Source: Idiomarinaceae bacterium HL-53
GTDB taxonomy: Bacteria; Pseudomonadota; Gammaproteobacteria; Enterobacterales; Alteromonadaceae
Direction: 5' to 3'
Assembly (NCBI GenBank): GCA_001458075.1
Contig: LN899469.1
Span: forward strand, 1,586,659 to 1,650,658
Length of the DNA: 64,000 bases
The translations under genes and the position numbers were made by a program. Below the pieces are notes generated by a model, which ran no database searches, was not told where the DNA came from, and worked only from the letters and a program-made list of their open reading frames with translations. The stretch's first letter is position 1; each line of letters opens with the position of its first letter. Below, one piece after another: positions 7,768-17,267 of this stretch.

Positions 7768-10113
7768 ATGCAGGAAGAAAACTCTACACAGCCTCAATAT
7801 GATGTAGAAATACCCTCGCGAGACGAGTTGCTCGAAACTGTAAGAGCAGATATCAAACCCGTTTCCTTTAGTGATTTAATTAGCAAATACAAACTTTCCG
7901 ACGAGCGCCAACAAATTGGTTTGAAAAGACGACTGCGTGCCATGGAGCGTGACGGTCAGTTGGTGTATACCAAAGCCGACAGCTACGGTTTGCCAGAGCG
8001 TATGGACTTGTTGCGCGGCAAAGTGATCGGGCATCGCGACGGCTTCGGTTTTGTTCAACTTGAACAAGGTGGTCAGGATTTATTTCTACCCCACCATCAA
8101 ATGCAAGGAGTCATGCATGGTGACACCGTATTAGTAAAAGCCGGTGGTGCCGACGCGAAAGGGCGCAGAGAAGCGCGTGTCGTGCGTGTGGTTGCTGCAG
8201 GCAAACAAGAAATCGTTGGGCGATATTTTGTAGAACAAGGCGTAGGCTTTGTGGTTCCTGACGATTCTCGATTAAGCCAAGATATTGTCATACCGCCGGA
8301 ATCGAATGCAGGTGCACGTCAAGGACAAATTGTGGTGGTTGAATTGTTAGGCCGCCCCAGTCGTCGCAATGCACCCGTAGGAAAAGTTAAAGAAATTTTG
8401 GGTGAACATTTAGCCCCCGGGATGGAAATTGAAGTCGCGATACGTGAGCACGGAATTCCCCAAGAATGGTCGGAAGCCGTATTACAAGAAGTTTCCCGTA
8501 TTCCGGAAGAAGTTCAAGATGATGACAAAGTAGGGCGTGTAGATTTACGTGAATTGCCTTTAGTGACGATTGATGGTGAAGACGCGCGCGACTTCGACGA
8601 CGCAGTGTATTGCCAACCAGAAGGGAATGGGTACCGCCTCTGGGTAGCCATTGCCGACGTGAGCCACTACGTACGCGTAGGTACCGAACTCGATCGCGAA
8701 GCCACAGAGCGCGGGAACTCGGTGTATTTCCCGAATCATGTGATTCCAATGTTGCCAGAGAAACTGTCCAATGGTTTGTGCTCATTGAATCCTGATGTGG
8801 ATCGTTTGTGTATGGTAGCCGAGATGTTTATCAATGCGCGGGGCAAGTTACAGAGCCATTCGTTCTACCCAGCATTGATGCGTTCTCATGCTCGTTTAAC
8901 CTATACCAAAGTGGCAAGAATACTGGAGGGCGATCCAGAGCTACGCGAACGGTATACTCATCAGCTCACCACAATTGAAAACCTGCATTCGCTGTATAAA
9001 TTATTAAGAAGCAAGCGAGATCAGCGCGGTGCCATTGATTTTGATACCACTGAAACACGCTTTATCTTCAACGCACAAAGGAAAATTGAACGAATTGTGC
9101 CGTTAAAGCGCAACGAAGCTCATATGCTCATTGAAGAGTGCATGATTATGGCGAACGTGGCTGCTGCGCAGTTTGTGGAGAAAAATCAGGCTCAGGCTCT
9201 GTTTCGTATTCATGATTTGCCAGACGAAGAGCGGCTAATGGGCTTTAGATTGTTGCTAGGCGAGTTAGGTATCACAATACCGGGCCGGGAAGAGCCAACA
9301 CCTGCTGATTTCAGTGCGGTGCTCGCACAGGTCGCAGATCGCCCCGATAAAGAACTCATTCAAATGATGTTACTGCGTTCGTTGCAGCAAGCTGTTTATA
9401 GTGCTGAGAACCGTGGGCACTTTGGCCTCGCATTAGAAGCGTATGCTCACTTTACTTCTCCGATCCGGCGTTACCCAGATTTAATTCTGCACAGGGTGAT
9501 TAAACAGGTGCTACAGAAGCAGCATGCGGAATTGGCGGGATTGGAAGGAGCACGTTACTACACTGAAGAGCAACTTGGTTCGCTTGGCCCGCATTGCTCC
9601 TCTACCGAACGCAGAGCCGACGAAGCTACGCGACAGGTGGATGAGTGGCTTAAATGTGAGTTTATGCAAGATCATGTGGGTGATGACTTCGATGGTGTGA
9701 TCAGCTCAGTGACTAATTTTGGTTTGTTTATTCGTATTTCCGAACTTATGATCGATGGTCTGGTGCATATCAGTGAGCTACCGGGTGATTATTATCATTT
9801 TGATCCCAGCCGGCACTTATTAATCGGCGAACATACTCGCAAGGTTTTCCGTATTGGCGATCAAGCGAGAGTGCGTGTGGCTAGCGTTGACCTTGCCGAG
9901 CGCAAAATTAATTTCGCGTTATTGAGTTCGGTAGCCAGTGAAACAGAATTAGCGGCACCTAAAGTGCCGAAACGGCTATTAAAAGAAATGCCCAAAAAGG
10001 CAAAAGGGAAAGCGAGTAAGTTCCCCAAGAAAGCAAATAAAAAAGGTACGAAAAAGCCGACTGGTAGTAAGCCGGCGAGAACTAAGAACAAAGGAAAAGC
10101 GCGGAAAAGATGA
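7768..10113 (+). CDS. rnr: Ribonuclease R
   Basis: A 781-residue 3'-5' exoribonuclease that degrades structured RNA and takes part in rRNA and tmRNA quality control. Domains in order: N-terminal helix-turn-helix (about 15-75), cold-shock domains (about 85-230), RNB catalytic domain with DGEDARDFDDA at about 270-280 carrying the metal-binding aspartates, S1 domain (DFDGVISSVTNFGLFIRI, about 640-725) and a Lys-rich tail (after about 735) that in E. coli RNase R binds ribosomes and RNA. It overlaps rlmB by ATGA, the rnr-rlmB pair of enterobacteria. Confidence 0.96.
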   Translation: MQEENSTQPQYDVEIPSRDELLETVRADIKPVSFSDLISKYKLSDERQQIGLKRRLRAMERDGQLVYTKADSYGLPERMDLLRGKVIGHRDGFGFVQLEQGGQDLFLPHHQMQGVMHGDTVLVKAGGADAKGRREARVVRVVAAGKQEIVGRYFVEQGVGFVVPDDSRLSQDIVIPPESNAGARQGQIVVVELLGRPSRRNAPVGKVKEILGEHLAPGMEIEVAIREHGIPQEWSEAVLQEVSRIPEEVQDDDKVGRVDLRELPLVTIDGEDARDFDDAVYCQPEGNGYRLWVAIADVSHYVRVGTELDREATERGNSVYFPNHVIPMLPEKLSNGLCSLNPDVDRLCMVAEMFINARGKLQSHSFYPALMRSHARLTYTKVARILEGDPELRERYTHQLTTIENLHSLYKLLRSKRDQRGAIDFDTTETRFIFNAQRKIERIVPLKRNEAHMLIEECMIMANVAAAQFVEKNQAQALFRIHDLPDEERLMGFRLLLGELGITIPGREEPTPADFSAVLAQVADRPDKELIQMMLLRSLQQAVYSAENRGHFGLALEAYAHFTSPIRRYPDLILHRVIKQVLQKQHAELAGLEGARYYTEEQLGSLGPHCSSTERRADEATRQVDEWLKCEFMQDHVGDDFDGVISSVTNFGLFIRISELMIDGLVHISELPGDYYHFDPSRHLLIGEHTRKVFRIGDQARVRVASVDLAERKINFALLSSVASETELAAPKVPKRLLKEMPKKAKGKASKFPKKANKKGTKKPTGSKPARTKNKGKARKR

Positions 10114-10853
10114 GTAAAAAAGAAGATGTGTACGGCTTACACTCGGTAAATGCCATTTTACAGCATGCTCCTGATCGCGTGATTGAGCTTTTCGTACAGA
10201 AGGAAAAAGGCGAAGAACATACGCATGCGTTGGTTGATCTTGCTCGTAAAGCAGGCATTCGGCCCCAGTTTTGTCAGAAAAAGACACTGGACCAAAGAGC
10301 TGATGGAGGCAATCACCAAGGTGTGCTCGCTGTGGTGCAAGCTGCGCCGACTCTCAGTGAGAATGCGTTGCCAGAGCTTTTTGAGCAAGCGCAGGGTGCG
10401 CCTTTGTTCCTAGTGTTAGATCAGGTGACTGATCCACATAACTTGGGAGCGTGCTTGCGCACGGCAGACGCAGCGGGCGTAACAGCGGTGATTGTTCCGA
10501 AAGATAAATCGGCAGCGCTCAACAGTACCGTGCGCAAAGTAGCGAGCGGTGCCGCAGAAGTGGTGCCGTTAGTGGTCGTGACCAACTTAGCGCGTACGCT
10601 CAAAGATCTTCAACAACTGGGCGTATGGATCTACGGCACCGCTGGCGAAGCTACCACGACCCTGTATCAACATAACTACAAAGGGCCGACTGCTTTTGTG
10701 ATGGGCGCTGAAGGCACAGGCATGCGCCGCCTTACACGTGAGCATTGCGATGAGCTGATTTCGATTCCGTTACTGGGTACGGTTAGTAGTTTAAACGTTT
10801 CGGTTGCCACCGGCGTAGTTCTGTTCGAAGCGGTACGTCAACGACAAGCTTAA
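10110..10853 (+). CDS. rlmB: 23S rRNA (guanosine-2'-O-)-methyltransferase RlmB
   Basis: A 247-residue SpoU-family (knotted SPOUT) methyltransferase that modifies G2251 in the 23S P-loop in E. coli. An N-terminal substrate-binding domain (GLHSVNAILQHAPDRV) is followed by motif 1 (LDQVTDPHNLGACLRTADA), motif 2 (VMGAEGTGMRRL) and motif 3 (IPLLGTVSSLNVSVATGV). The ATGA overlap with rnr implies coupled translation. Confidence 0.95.
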   Translation: MSKKEDVYGLHSVNAILQHAPDRVIELFVQKEKGEEHTHALVDLARKAGIRPQFCQKKTLDQRADGGNHQGVLAVVQAAPTLSENALPELFEQAQGAPLFLVLDQVTDPHNLGACLRTADAAGVTAVIVPKDKSAALNSTVRKVASGAAEVVPLVVVTNLARTLKDLQQLGVWIYGTAGEATTTLYQHNYKGPTAFVMGAEGTGMRRLTREHCDELISIPLLGTVSSLNVSVATGVVLFEAVRQRQA

Positions 10854-10856
10854 TAG

Positions 10857-11000
10857 ATGAACATTCAAATTGGTCTTAATTGTGAACCCGCATGGCTCTG
10901 CGACGCCGTGGGGGGAGCATTAGCATTGATAGTGGTGGTAGGATTGTTGCTATTTGTGCGTCGGCTCTTTCGCGAATGGAAAAATCAGCAACGAAAATAA
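10857..11000 (+). CDS. Small single-pass membrane protein (47 residues)
   Basis: The ATG three bases after the rlmB stop opens a 47-residue frame: an N-terminal stretch with two cysteines (LNCEPAWLCDAVGG), one strong hydrophobic helix (about residues 19-34, ALALIVVVGLLLFV) and a basic tail (RRLFREWKNQQRK). The positive-inside pattern predicts N-out/C-in. No clear Shine-Dalgarno is visible, so if real it is translated by coupling to rlmB. I do not recognise a family. It ends before the rpsF promoter. Confidence 0.45.
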   Translation: MNIQIGLNCEPAWLCDAVGGALALIVVVGLLLFVRRLFREWKNQQRK

Positions 11001-11022
11001 CCCCTAATAAGCTCATTTGCTA

Positions 11023-11051
11023 TTGAAGTCGCTGCCCAAATTGCGTACAAT
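11023..11051 (+). promoter_or_regulatory. Promoter of the rpsF operon
   Basis: TTGAAG (11023-11028), a 17-base spacer and TACAAT (11046-11051), about 98 bases before rpsF, leaving room for a structured leader. Confidence 0.65.
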
Positions 11052-11064
11052 CCGCCGGCTTGAA

Positions 11065-11113
11065 TCAGCCCAACACTATGTCAAGTTCCTTGCCTCTATG
11101 TCAGCCGGGCTGA
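11065..11113 (+). promoter_or_regulatory. rpsF leader RNA, possible S6:S18 autoregulatory site
   Basis: TCAGCCC at 11065-11071 pairs with GGGCTGA at 11107-11113, and a CCG lies directly at the 3' arm (11105-11107). Known S6:S18-responsive rpsF leaders use a stem with a CCG motif. The pairing is seen; the regulatory role is inferred. Confidence 0.4.
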
Positions 11114-11148
11114 GCTGTACGCAGGCTTTAATCCATAAGGAGCACTTA

Positions 11149-11532
11149 ATGCGTCATTATGAAATCGTATTTATGGTTCATCCGGACCAGAGCGAGCAGG
11201 TTCCAGGAATGGTAGAGCGTTACAGCGAAACCATTAAACAAGCAGGTGGTACTATTCACCGTCTTGAAGACTGGGGTCGTCGCCAACTAGCTTATCCAAT
11301 CAACAAGCTACACAAGGCTCACTATGTTCTTTTGAACGTAGAAGCTCCAGCTGAAGTGGTTGAAGAGTTAGAAACAACTTTCCGCTACAACGATGCGGTT
11401 CTGCGTAACCTGATCATGCGTAAAGATGAAGCGATCAACGAACCTTCACCTTTCGCGAAGCCTAAAGAAGGCAAAGAAGACCGTCGCGAAGCGAGACACG
11501 AAGAATCTGAGACTGAATCAGCCGAAGATTAA
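11149..11532 (+). CDS. rpsF: 30S ribosomal protein S6
   Basis: A 127-residue protein starting [19 protein letters not shown] with AAGGAG 7 bases upstream; the longer frame from 11017 would read through the promoter and leader and is rejected. S6 binds the central domain of 16S rRNA as a heterodimer with S18, encoded two genes downstream. The acidic C-terminal tail (ESETESAED) resembles the E. coli tail, which is modified by glutamate addition. The stop overlaps priB by one base. Confidence 0.97.
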   Translation: MRHYEIVFMVHPDQSEQVPGMVERYSETIKQAGGTIHRLEDWGRRQLAYPINKLHKAHYVLLNVEAPAEVVEELETTFRYNDAVLRNLIMRKDEAINEPSPFAKPKEGKEDRREARHEESETESAED

Positions 11533-11858
11533 TGGCTGGCGCGGTTGACGAGCTGGGAATGAACCAACTCACATTAAGCGGGCAAGTGGTAAAACACCCC
11601 CAAGTGAGTAAAAGCCCTGCTGGAATAACTCACTTGCACTTGGTTTTGGAACATCGTTCCGTACAAATCGAGGCCGACCTGCCCAGGCAGTGTTACGCAA
11701 GAATACAAGTGGTGGTCAGCGGAGAATGGTCCCAGCGATGGTCAGAGCAAATATCTCTGGGCAGTGCAATTAAAGTCACCGGTTTTATTCAACGACATGA
11801 AGATAAACATGGAATGGGTAAATTGGTACTGCACGCACAGAACATAGAACAGGTTTAA
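11532..11858 (+). CDS. priB: Primosomal replication protein N
   Basis: A 108-residue OB-fold single-stranded DNA-binding protein that helps PriA restart stalled forks. LTLSGQVVKHPQ, HLHLVLEHRSVQIEA and VTGFIQRHEDKHGMGKLVLHAQ match PriB. Position between rpsF and rpsR is the classic rpsF-priB-rpsR-rplI order. The start at 11532 shares a base with the rpsF stop; an alternative ATG at 11559 (MNQLTLSG) would be closer to the E. coli N-terminus. Confidence 0.92.
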   Translation: MAGAVDELGMNQLTLSGQVVKHPQVSKSPAGITHLHLVLEHRSVQIEADLPRQCYARIQVVVSGEWSQRWSEQISLGSAIKVTGFIQRHEDKHGMGKLVLHAQNIEQV

Positions 11859-12098
<240 letters not shown>

Positions 12099-12109
12099 GG
12101 AGTAACACG

Positions 12110-12562
12110 ATGAACGTAATTCTATTAGACAAAGTTGCAAACTTAGGTGGCTTAGGCGACCAAGTAGCAGTAAAGCCTGGTTATGCGCGTAACTTCTTAT
12201 TCCCTACCGGAAAAGCAGTACCTGCAACCAAATCGAACGTAGAAATGTTCGAACAGCGCCGTGCTGAACTTGAAGCGAAACTTGCTGCAGATCTACAAGC
12301 TGCAGAAGAGCGCGCTGAGAAAGTAAACGCATTAGACGCAATCGTGATTGAGTCTAAAGCAGGTGACGAAGGGAAACTCTTCGGCTCTGTAGGTACTCGT
12401 GATATCGCTGATGCAGTGACTGCTGCAGGCGTTAAAGTTGAGAAGAGTGAAATCTTAATGCCACACGGTACTATTCGTGAAACTGGCGAATTTGAGGTTG
12501 AACTACACCTTCACGCAGACGTATTTGCGAAAATCAACTTGGTTGTGAAAGCTGCTGAATAA
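12110..12562 (+). CDS. rplI: 50S ribosomal protein L9
   Basis: A 150-residue, two-domain protein with a long connecting helix: N-terminal domain [19 protein letters not shown] with [10 protein letters not shown], helix [20 protein letters not shown], and C-terminal domain [15 protein letters not shown]. Binds 23S rRNA at the base of the L1 stalk and influences frame maintenance. Last gene before a strong terminator. Confidence 0.97.
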   Translation: MNVILLDKVANLGGLGDQVAVKPGYARNFLFPTGKAVPATKSNVEMFEQRRAELEAKLAADLQAAEERAEKVNALDAIVIESKAGDEGKLFGSVGTRDIADAVTAAGVKVEKSEILMPHGTIRETGEFEVELHLHADVFAKINLVVKAAE

Positions 12563-12590
12563 TCAGTAACTTTGTGAAACGAAAGTGAAA

Positions 12591-12619
12591 AGCAGCACCT
12601 TGTGTGCTGCTTTTTTTTT
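12591..12619 (+). terminator. Rho-independent terminator of the rpsF operon
   Basis: AGCAGCAC and GTGCTGCT pair around a short loop and are followed by nine T. An open frame that appears to start inside this hairpin (12602) is not the dnaB start. Confidence 0.9.
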
Positions 12620-12670
12620 GTTGGATGTGTATCATCAAAACATCACTCGCAGTGGAAGCAAAAACCGAGC

Positions 12671-14068
12671 ATGGCTGAACAGAAAAGAAAAAAAGACGCC
12701 AGAATAGACGCGCTAAAAACCGCCCCTCATTCCATAGATGCTGAGCAGTCGGTATTAGGTGGATTACTTCTCGATAATCAAAGTTGGGACGCGGTTTCCG
12801 AGCGTGTAATTGCCGACGATTTCTATTTACAATCGCATCGCATTATTTTTGAGGCCATTGCGAAGCTTGCCGAAGAGAATAAGCCCGTAGATGTGGTGAC
12901 CCTGTCGGAGCGTTTAGAGTTGACCGATCAACTCGATAGCGCCGGCGGTTTTGCTTATTTGCTCGAAATTCAAAAGAATACGCCAAGTGCTGCGAATATT
13001 AAGGCTTATGCCGATATTGTGCGGGAACGCGCGGTACTACGCGAGATGATCGCTGTTGCCAATCAAATTGCTGAATCTGGTTATGACCCCAACGGTGAAG
13101 ACAGTCGAGCGCTTCTAGAGGCCGCGGAAACCAAGGTGTTTGCGATCGCAGAGAAGCGTGCGAAGAAGAATGAAGGGCCGAAACGAGTTGAGTCGATTCT
13201 GACTGAGACCATTAAAAAGATTGAATTTCTCTCACAACAAGAGGGCAATACCGGTATTACGGGCGTGTCTACTGGGTTCTACAAGCTCGACGAAATGACC
13301 GCCGGTCTCCAGCCTTCAGATTTGATCATCATTGCGGCGCGCCCATCCATGGGTAAAACTACGTTTGCGATGAACTTAGTCGAGCATGTTGCATTGAATT
13401 CTGATTACCCTGCGCTCGTGTTCAGTTTAGAGATGCCTTCTGATCAAATTATGATGCGTATGTTGGCCTCGCTCTCGCGCGTTGATCAAACAAAAATCCG
13501 AACAGGTCAACTTGACGATGAAGATTGGAATCGAATTGCATCGGCCACGCACATGTTGAAAGAGCGTGGTAAGTTATTTATTGACGACGCTTCCGGCCTG
13601 ACACCCGGCGATGTGCGCTCCAGAGCTCGGCGCGTGTATAAGGAAAATGGAGGCATTAGCATGATTATGGTCGATTACCTACAGCTAATGACGGTGCCGG
13701 GCATGAGCGAGAACAGAACCCTTGAAATAGCGGAAATTTCGCGCTCACTTAAAGCACTCGCAAAGGAGCTTGCTTGCCCTGTGGTGGCATTGTCCCAGTT
13801 GAATCGCTCGTTGGAACAACGGTCTGATAAACGCCCTGTGAACTCGGACCTCCGCGAATCGGGCTCTATTGAGCAAGACGCCGATGTGATTATGTTTATC
13901 TATCGTGATGAGGTTTATCATGCAGATACCACCGAAGATAAGGGCTTGGCTGAGATCATTATCGGTAAGCAACGGAATGGGCCGATTGGTAAGTTGAAAC
14001 TTAAGTTTCACGGTGCAGTGTCGCGTTTTGATAACTATTCAGCGGCTGAAATCGAGGATCTCTATTAA
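12671..14068 (+). CDS. dnaB: Replicative DNA helicase DnaB
   Basis: A 465-residue hexameric 5'-3' helicase of the replication fork. An N-terminal DnaB domain (SIDAEQSVLGGLLLDNQ, about 20-130), a linker and a RecA-fold C-terminal domain with Walker A ARPSMGKTTF (about 224) and Walker B MIMVDYLQLM (about 332) are visible; HLRE-like DLRESGSIEQDADVIMF follows. No intein. The ATG at 12671 is chosen because the upstream extension begins within the rplI terminator. The stop shares one base with the alr ATG, as in the dnaB-alr pair of E. coli. Confidence 0.96.
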   Translation: MAEQKRKKDARIDALKTAPHSIDAEQSVLGGLLLDNQSWDAVSERVIADDFYLQSHRIIFEAIAKLAEENKPVDVVTLSERLELTDQLDSAGGFAYLLEIQKNTPSAANIKAYADIVRERAVLREMIAVANQIAESGYDPNGEDSRALLEAAETKVFAIAEKRAKKNEGPKRVESILTETIKKIEFLSQQEGNTGITGVSTGFYKLDEMTAGLQPSDLIIIAARPSMGKTTFAMNLVEHVALNSDYPALVFSLEMPSDQIMMRMLASLSRVDQTKIRTGQLDDEDWNRIASATHMLKERGKLFIDDASGLTPGDVRSRARRVYKENGGISMIMVDYLQLMTVPGMSENRTLEIAEISRSLKALAKELACPVVALSQLNRSLEQRSDKRPVNSDLRESGSIEQDADVIMFIYRDEVYHADTTEDKGLAEIIIGKQRNGPIGKLKLKFHGAVSRFDNYSAAEIEDLY

Positions 14069-15180
14069 TGCGCCCGGCTCGTGCTCGCATTAACTTAGCT
14101 GCGCTGAATCACAATCTTCGTTGTATTCGTGCAGCAGCCCCAGGAAAGCGTATTTTGGCGGTTCTAAAGGCGAATGCGTATGGACACGGGTTAACGCGAA
14201 TCGCCCAGCATTTAATTGACATTGATGCAATCGGCGTTGCCCGAGTCGATGAAGCACTCGAGCTCCGCAAGGCAGGTGTGACGCGCCCAATTGTGTTGTT
14301 AGAGGGTTTTTTTGATGCTCAGCAATTACCTTTGCTTGCTGCGGGTAACTTGCAACCGGTATTGCACCATGAATGGCAACTCGAAGCATTCGCGAAAATT
14401 GATGACTTACCCGCGCAATTGAAAGTTTGGCTCAAGGTCGATACCGGGATGCGCCGTTTGGGGCTAGAACCACACGAAGCCAAGGTTTGGTTTGAGCGGT
14501 TAAAAAGCCACCCTTGTGTAGTTGGTGAGCCTATTCTCATGAGCCATTTTGCATGTGCTGATGAGCCTGCACATGAAAAAAACCTGTCACAACTAGCGAT
14601 CTACACTGAGTTGTGCACTGATTTAGCGCCGCAAGCGACTTCCTTGGCGAATTCCGCAGCTCTATTTGCAGGATTAGGAGCTGAGTATGATTGGGTTCGC
14701 CCCGGTTTGGCACTTTATGGCATTAGCCCGTTCTCAAAGAATTCAACTTCGGCCGCGAGCACCGAATGCTTGCAGCCTGTTATGTCACTTGAAGCTGATG
14801 TGATTTCTACGAAAGTAATTAAGCAGGGTGAGAGTGTAGGTTATGGGGCCGCTTGGGTTGCGCCCACCGATACACGCATAGGTATTGTTTCGATTGGCTA
14901 TGGTGATGGCTATCCGCGTCATGCTCCCGAGGGCACTCCGGTTTGGATCAATGGAAAAACCTATCCACTCGTGGGGCGAGTCGCCATGGATATGGTGACA
15001 GTCGATTTCGGTACCGACAATATACAACCTGGGGCAACCGCTGAATTGTGGGGAGCCAATTTGCCTGTGAGTGAAGTTGCCGAGCATGTAGGTACTATTC
15101 CGTACGAACTACTCTGTAACGTTGCTCGGCGAGTATGGCTCGATTATTGTGATGCGGAAACAATGACAAGCTCTGATTAG
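14068..15180 (+). CDS. alr: Alanine racemase
   Basis: A 370-residue PLP enzyme converting L- to D-alanine for peptidoglycan. The PLP lysine lies in VLKANAYGHG (about K34), the catalytic tyrosine in SVGYGAAW (about 258), and the PLP phosphate/active-site motif SIGYGDGYPR is present. TAATG overlap with dnaB. Its 3' end overlaps the convergent CheX-like gene by 4 bases with no terminator between them. Confidence 0.95.
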   Translation: MRPARARINLAALNHNLRCIRAAAPGKRILAVLKANAYGHGLTRIAQHLIDIDAIGVARVDEALELRKAGVTRPIVLLEGFFDAQQLPLLAAGNLQPVLHHEWQLEAFAKIDDLPAQLKVWLKVDTGMRRLGLEPHEAKVWFERLKSHPCVVGEPILMSHFACADEPAHEKNLSQLAIYTELCTDLAPQATSLANSAALFAGLGAEYDWVRPGLALYGISPFSKNSTSAASTECLQPVMSLEADVISTKVIKQGESVGYGAAWVAPTDTRIGIVSIGYGDGYPRHAPEGTPVWINGKTYPLVGRVAMDMVTVDFGTDNIQPGATAELWGANLPVSEVAEHVGTIPYELLCNVARRVWLDYCDAETMTSSD

Positions 15181-15644
15181 AGCTTGTCGAAACAGATTTC
15201 TAAATAGGCTTTTCCGGCCGGGTGAGTAAAGGGCATAATGATTTTCGGCCCTTCTGAGCGGTGCTTGATCGTATGGTTATAACCCGAAACGACGACTGGT
15301 GATGCCATATCGAACTCGAAACCTTTCTCGCCCAGAATGCGCTTTGCACCACCGGTGACCATATTGGTAATTTCACCGACCATATCGATGACTTCATCAT
15401 TAATTTCGGGTGGTTTCTCACCTAACATCTTGTGCATGATTTCTACAGCGAGACCCTCTTCAAAGGAAATCGAGAATGAACCTTTTGTTTGCGGGCCGAC
15501 CATGCCAATGAGTCCCGAGACATCCCCACGAGCGCGATCATCCTTTTTAAGCGCAGGCTTGCCAGGTGTGAGTTCTATTTGAGCCATCATTGACAGTACA
15601 TTTTGCAATGACGATAGAAAAGGATTCACAAACTCAACATTCAT
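15177..15644 (-). CDS. cheX: Chemotaxis phosphatase CheX-like protein
   Basis: A 155-residue single-domain protein starting MNVEFVNPFLSSLQNVL. The CheX/CheC phosphatase signature is present as DMVGEITNMVTGGAKR with Glu91 and Asn94 in the E-x-x-N spacing that attacks CheY-P. CheX proteins dephosphorylate CheY or other receivers. No chemotaxis genes adjoin it except the broken receptor 24 kb away, so its receiver partner is elsewhere. It lies 31 bases downstream of zur on the same strand. Confidence 0.85.
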   Translation of the reverse strand: MNVEFVNPFLSSLQNVLSMMAQIELTPGKPALKKDDRARGDVSGLIGMVGPQTKGSFSISFEEGLAVEIMHKMLGEKPPEINDEVIDMVGEITNMVTGGAKRILGEKGFEFDMASPVVVSGYNHTIKHRSEGPKIIMPFTHPAGKAYLEICFDKL

Positions 15645-15675
15645 AAGTATTCACGTCCAAGTGGTAATGAGAAAA

Positions 15676-16125
15676 TTAGTTTTTGGTTTGGCATTGATTA
15701 CACACCCCGTGTGCTTCAATTGTTTGGTGATGTAAATCGAAGCCGAATTTGTCTGCTTGTGCGAGCATTTCTTTATCTACATTTTTCGAATGTACTTCTT
15801 GCACTGAACCGCAGTCTTTACATATTAGCATTTGTGCAGGATGTTGCTGCTCAAAATGCGAGCAAAGCACGTAGCTATTCGATGTAGAGAGTTTATGCAC
15901 AAACCCCTGCTCTTGTAAAAAATCGAGAGCACGGTAAATAGTGGGGGGCTTTGCATTGGGCACCGCAGATTTTAGTAACTCTAATAGATCATATGCGCCA
16001 ATTGCACCTTCTTGCTCACTTAGAATCGCGAAAACTTCTTTACGAGTAGGCGTAAGCCGCACTCCGCGGTGCTCGCAGACTGCCTCTGCACGAGTTAGGA
16101 GACTTTCTGTTGACTTCGTTATCAT
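15676..16125 (-). CDS. zur: Zinc uptake regulator Zur (Fur family)
   Basis: A 149-residue Fur-family repressor. An N-terminal winged helix ([32 protein letters not shown]) is followed by a dimerisation domain with structural zinc cysteines CKDCG (102/105) and CNQC (142/145); C88SH90 resembles the Zur regulatory site rather than the His-rich Fur site. The tail QTIEAHGVC matches E. coli Zur (VIEAHGLC), and zur-dusA adjacency is conserved, here divergent. I do not see a convincing zinc box; a TTTAGT-N8-ACTAAA inverted repeat lies between the two genes (16151-16170). Confidence 0.9.
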   Translation of the reverse strand: MITKSTESLLTRAEAVCEHRGVRLTPTRKEVFAILSEQEGAIGAYDLLELLKSAVPNAKPPTIYRALDFLQEQGFVHKLSTSNSYVLCSHFEQQHPAQMLICKDCGSVQEVHSKNVDKEMLAQADKFGFDLHHQTIEAHGVCNQCQTKN

Positions 16126-16252
16126 GTACTCAATATACCACGAATTATTGTTTAGTGAATTAAAACTAAATCTCTGGTTAAGCTTTGTTCGGCGCTGTTA
16201 TCCGAAGGCTGATTGGCATAGAATAGCGCGCTCTGAAGTGAAGGAGAAGCCC

Positions 16253-17245
16253 ATGATTAGTATTGCGCCCATGTTGGATTGGACCGATAGGCATTGCCGT
16301 TATTTTCATCGGCTCATGTCGCGTGACGCGCTTCTCTATACGGAAATGGTTACCACAGGTGCCATTATTTATGGCAAATATGATTTGCTCGAGTACAACG
16401 AGGAAGAGCACCCTGTTGCTTTGCAGTTAGGCGGGAGTAATCCTGTCGATCTTGCCACCTGTGCTCGAATTGCGGTTGAGCGAGGCTACGATGAGATTAA
16501 TCTGAACGTGGGCTGCCCCTCTGATCGCGTACAAAATGGGAGTTTCGGCGCCTGTCTTATGGCTGAGCCAGATTTAGTTGCCGACTGCGTGGCAGCCATC
16601 AAAGATGTGGCAGGTGATGTGCCGGTGACGGTAAAAACTCGGTTAGGCATTGACGACCATGACAGCTATGAGTTTTTACAAGCATTCGTAGAGAAGGTTT
16701 CAGCAAAAGGCTGTGAGCGTTTTATTCTGCACGCTCGAAAAGCTTGGTTAAATGGTCTGAGTCCGAAGGAAAACAGAGAAATCCCTCCTTTAAATTATGA
16801 CCGCGTGTATCAAATTAAACGTGAGTATCCGCATTTACATATCGATGTGAACGGCGGTATTCAAACTCTATCGGAAGCAAAAGAGCATTTGCGCCAAGTG
16901 GACGGTGTAATGATTGGGCGAGCGGCTTACCAAACGCCTTGGGTAGTTGCAGGTATCGATGCACTCAACGGTCATGAACCGCCAGTAGAATCGGCAGATG
17001 AGGTTGTTGAAAAGATGATTCCGTATATTGAAGGTTATATCGCGCAAGGCGGGAAGTTTTGGCATGTGGTTCGACATATGTTGGGGATCTACCACGGACA
17101 ACCGGGTGCAAAGCAATGGCGACGTTTATTAAGCGAACAAGGTCCACGAGCGGATTCGTGTGAACCGCTGCGTTTGGGTCAGGCTTTGTTGGCCTCTCAT
17201 CGAATAAGAGTAGCGTCGTTTTCGGAGGGTGGTGAAAAAAACTAA
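16253..17245 (+). CDS. dusA: tRNA-dihydrouridine(20/20a) synthase DusA
   Basis: A 330-residue FMN enzyme reducing U20/U20a in the D-loop of t[33 protein letters not shown] and [19 protein letters not shown] (catalytic Cys in GAC) are DusA hallmarks; VKTRLGID and IDVNGGIQT line the FMN site. The start at 16253 has AAGGAG 6 bases upstream; the longer frame reads through the zur promoter. Its last codons form part of the first of two 15-base repeats that look like enhancer sites for the next operon. Confidence 0.95.
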   Translation: MISIAPMLDWTDRHCRYFHRLMSRDALLYTEMVTTGAIIYGKYDLLEYNEEEHPVALQLGGSNPVDLATCARIAVERGYDEINLNVGCPSDRVQNGSFGACLMAEPDLVADCVAAIKDVAGDVPVTVKTRLGIDDHDSYEFLQAFVEKVSAKGCERFILHARKAWLNGLSPKENREIPPLNYDRVYQIKREYPHLHIDVNGGIQTLSEAKEHLRQVDGVMIGRAAYQTPWVVAGIDALNGHEPPVESADEVVEKMIPYIEGYIAQGGKFWHVVRHMLGIYHGQPGAKQWRRLLSEQGPRADSCEPLRLGQALLASHRIRVASFSEGGEKN

Positions 17246-17267
17246 CCTGTTAGTGAAAAACGCTAAC
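17232..17267 (+). promoter_or_regulatory. Tandem enhancer-like repeat (candidate PspF sites)
   Basis: GTGAAAAAAACTAAC (17232-17246) and GTGAAAAACGCTAAC (17253-17267) are near-identical 15-mers exactly 21 bases apart, two helical turns. The second has the half-sites TTAG-TG and CG-CTAA, resembling the PspF upstream sequence as I remember it. They lie about 120-155 bases upstream of the predicted sigma-54 start, the distance expected of an enhancer. The first overlaps the dusA stop. Confidence 0.55.

Noticed and set aside
11017-11148. A long-start form of S6
   Set aside because: It would run through the rpsF promoter and leader; the ATG at 11149 has AAGGAG and matches the family.
12602-12670. 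An N-terminal extension of DnaB
   Set aside because: Its GTG start lies inside the rplI terminator hairpin.
16126-16252. A Zur box between zur and dusA
   Set aside because: The TTTAGT-N8-ACTAAA repeat does not match the zinc-box consensus, so it is noted only as an inverted repeat.
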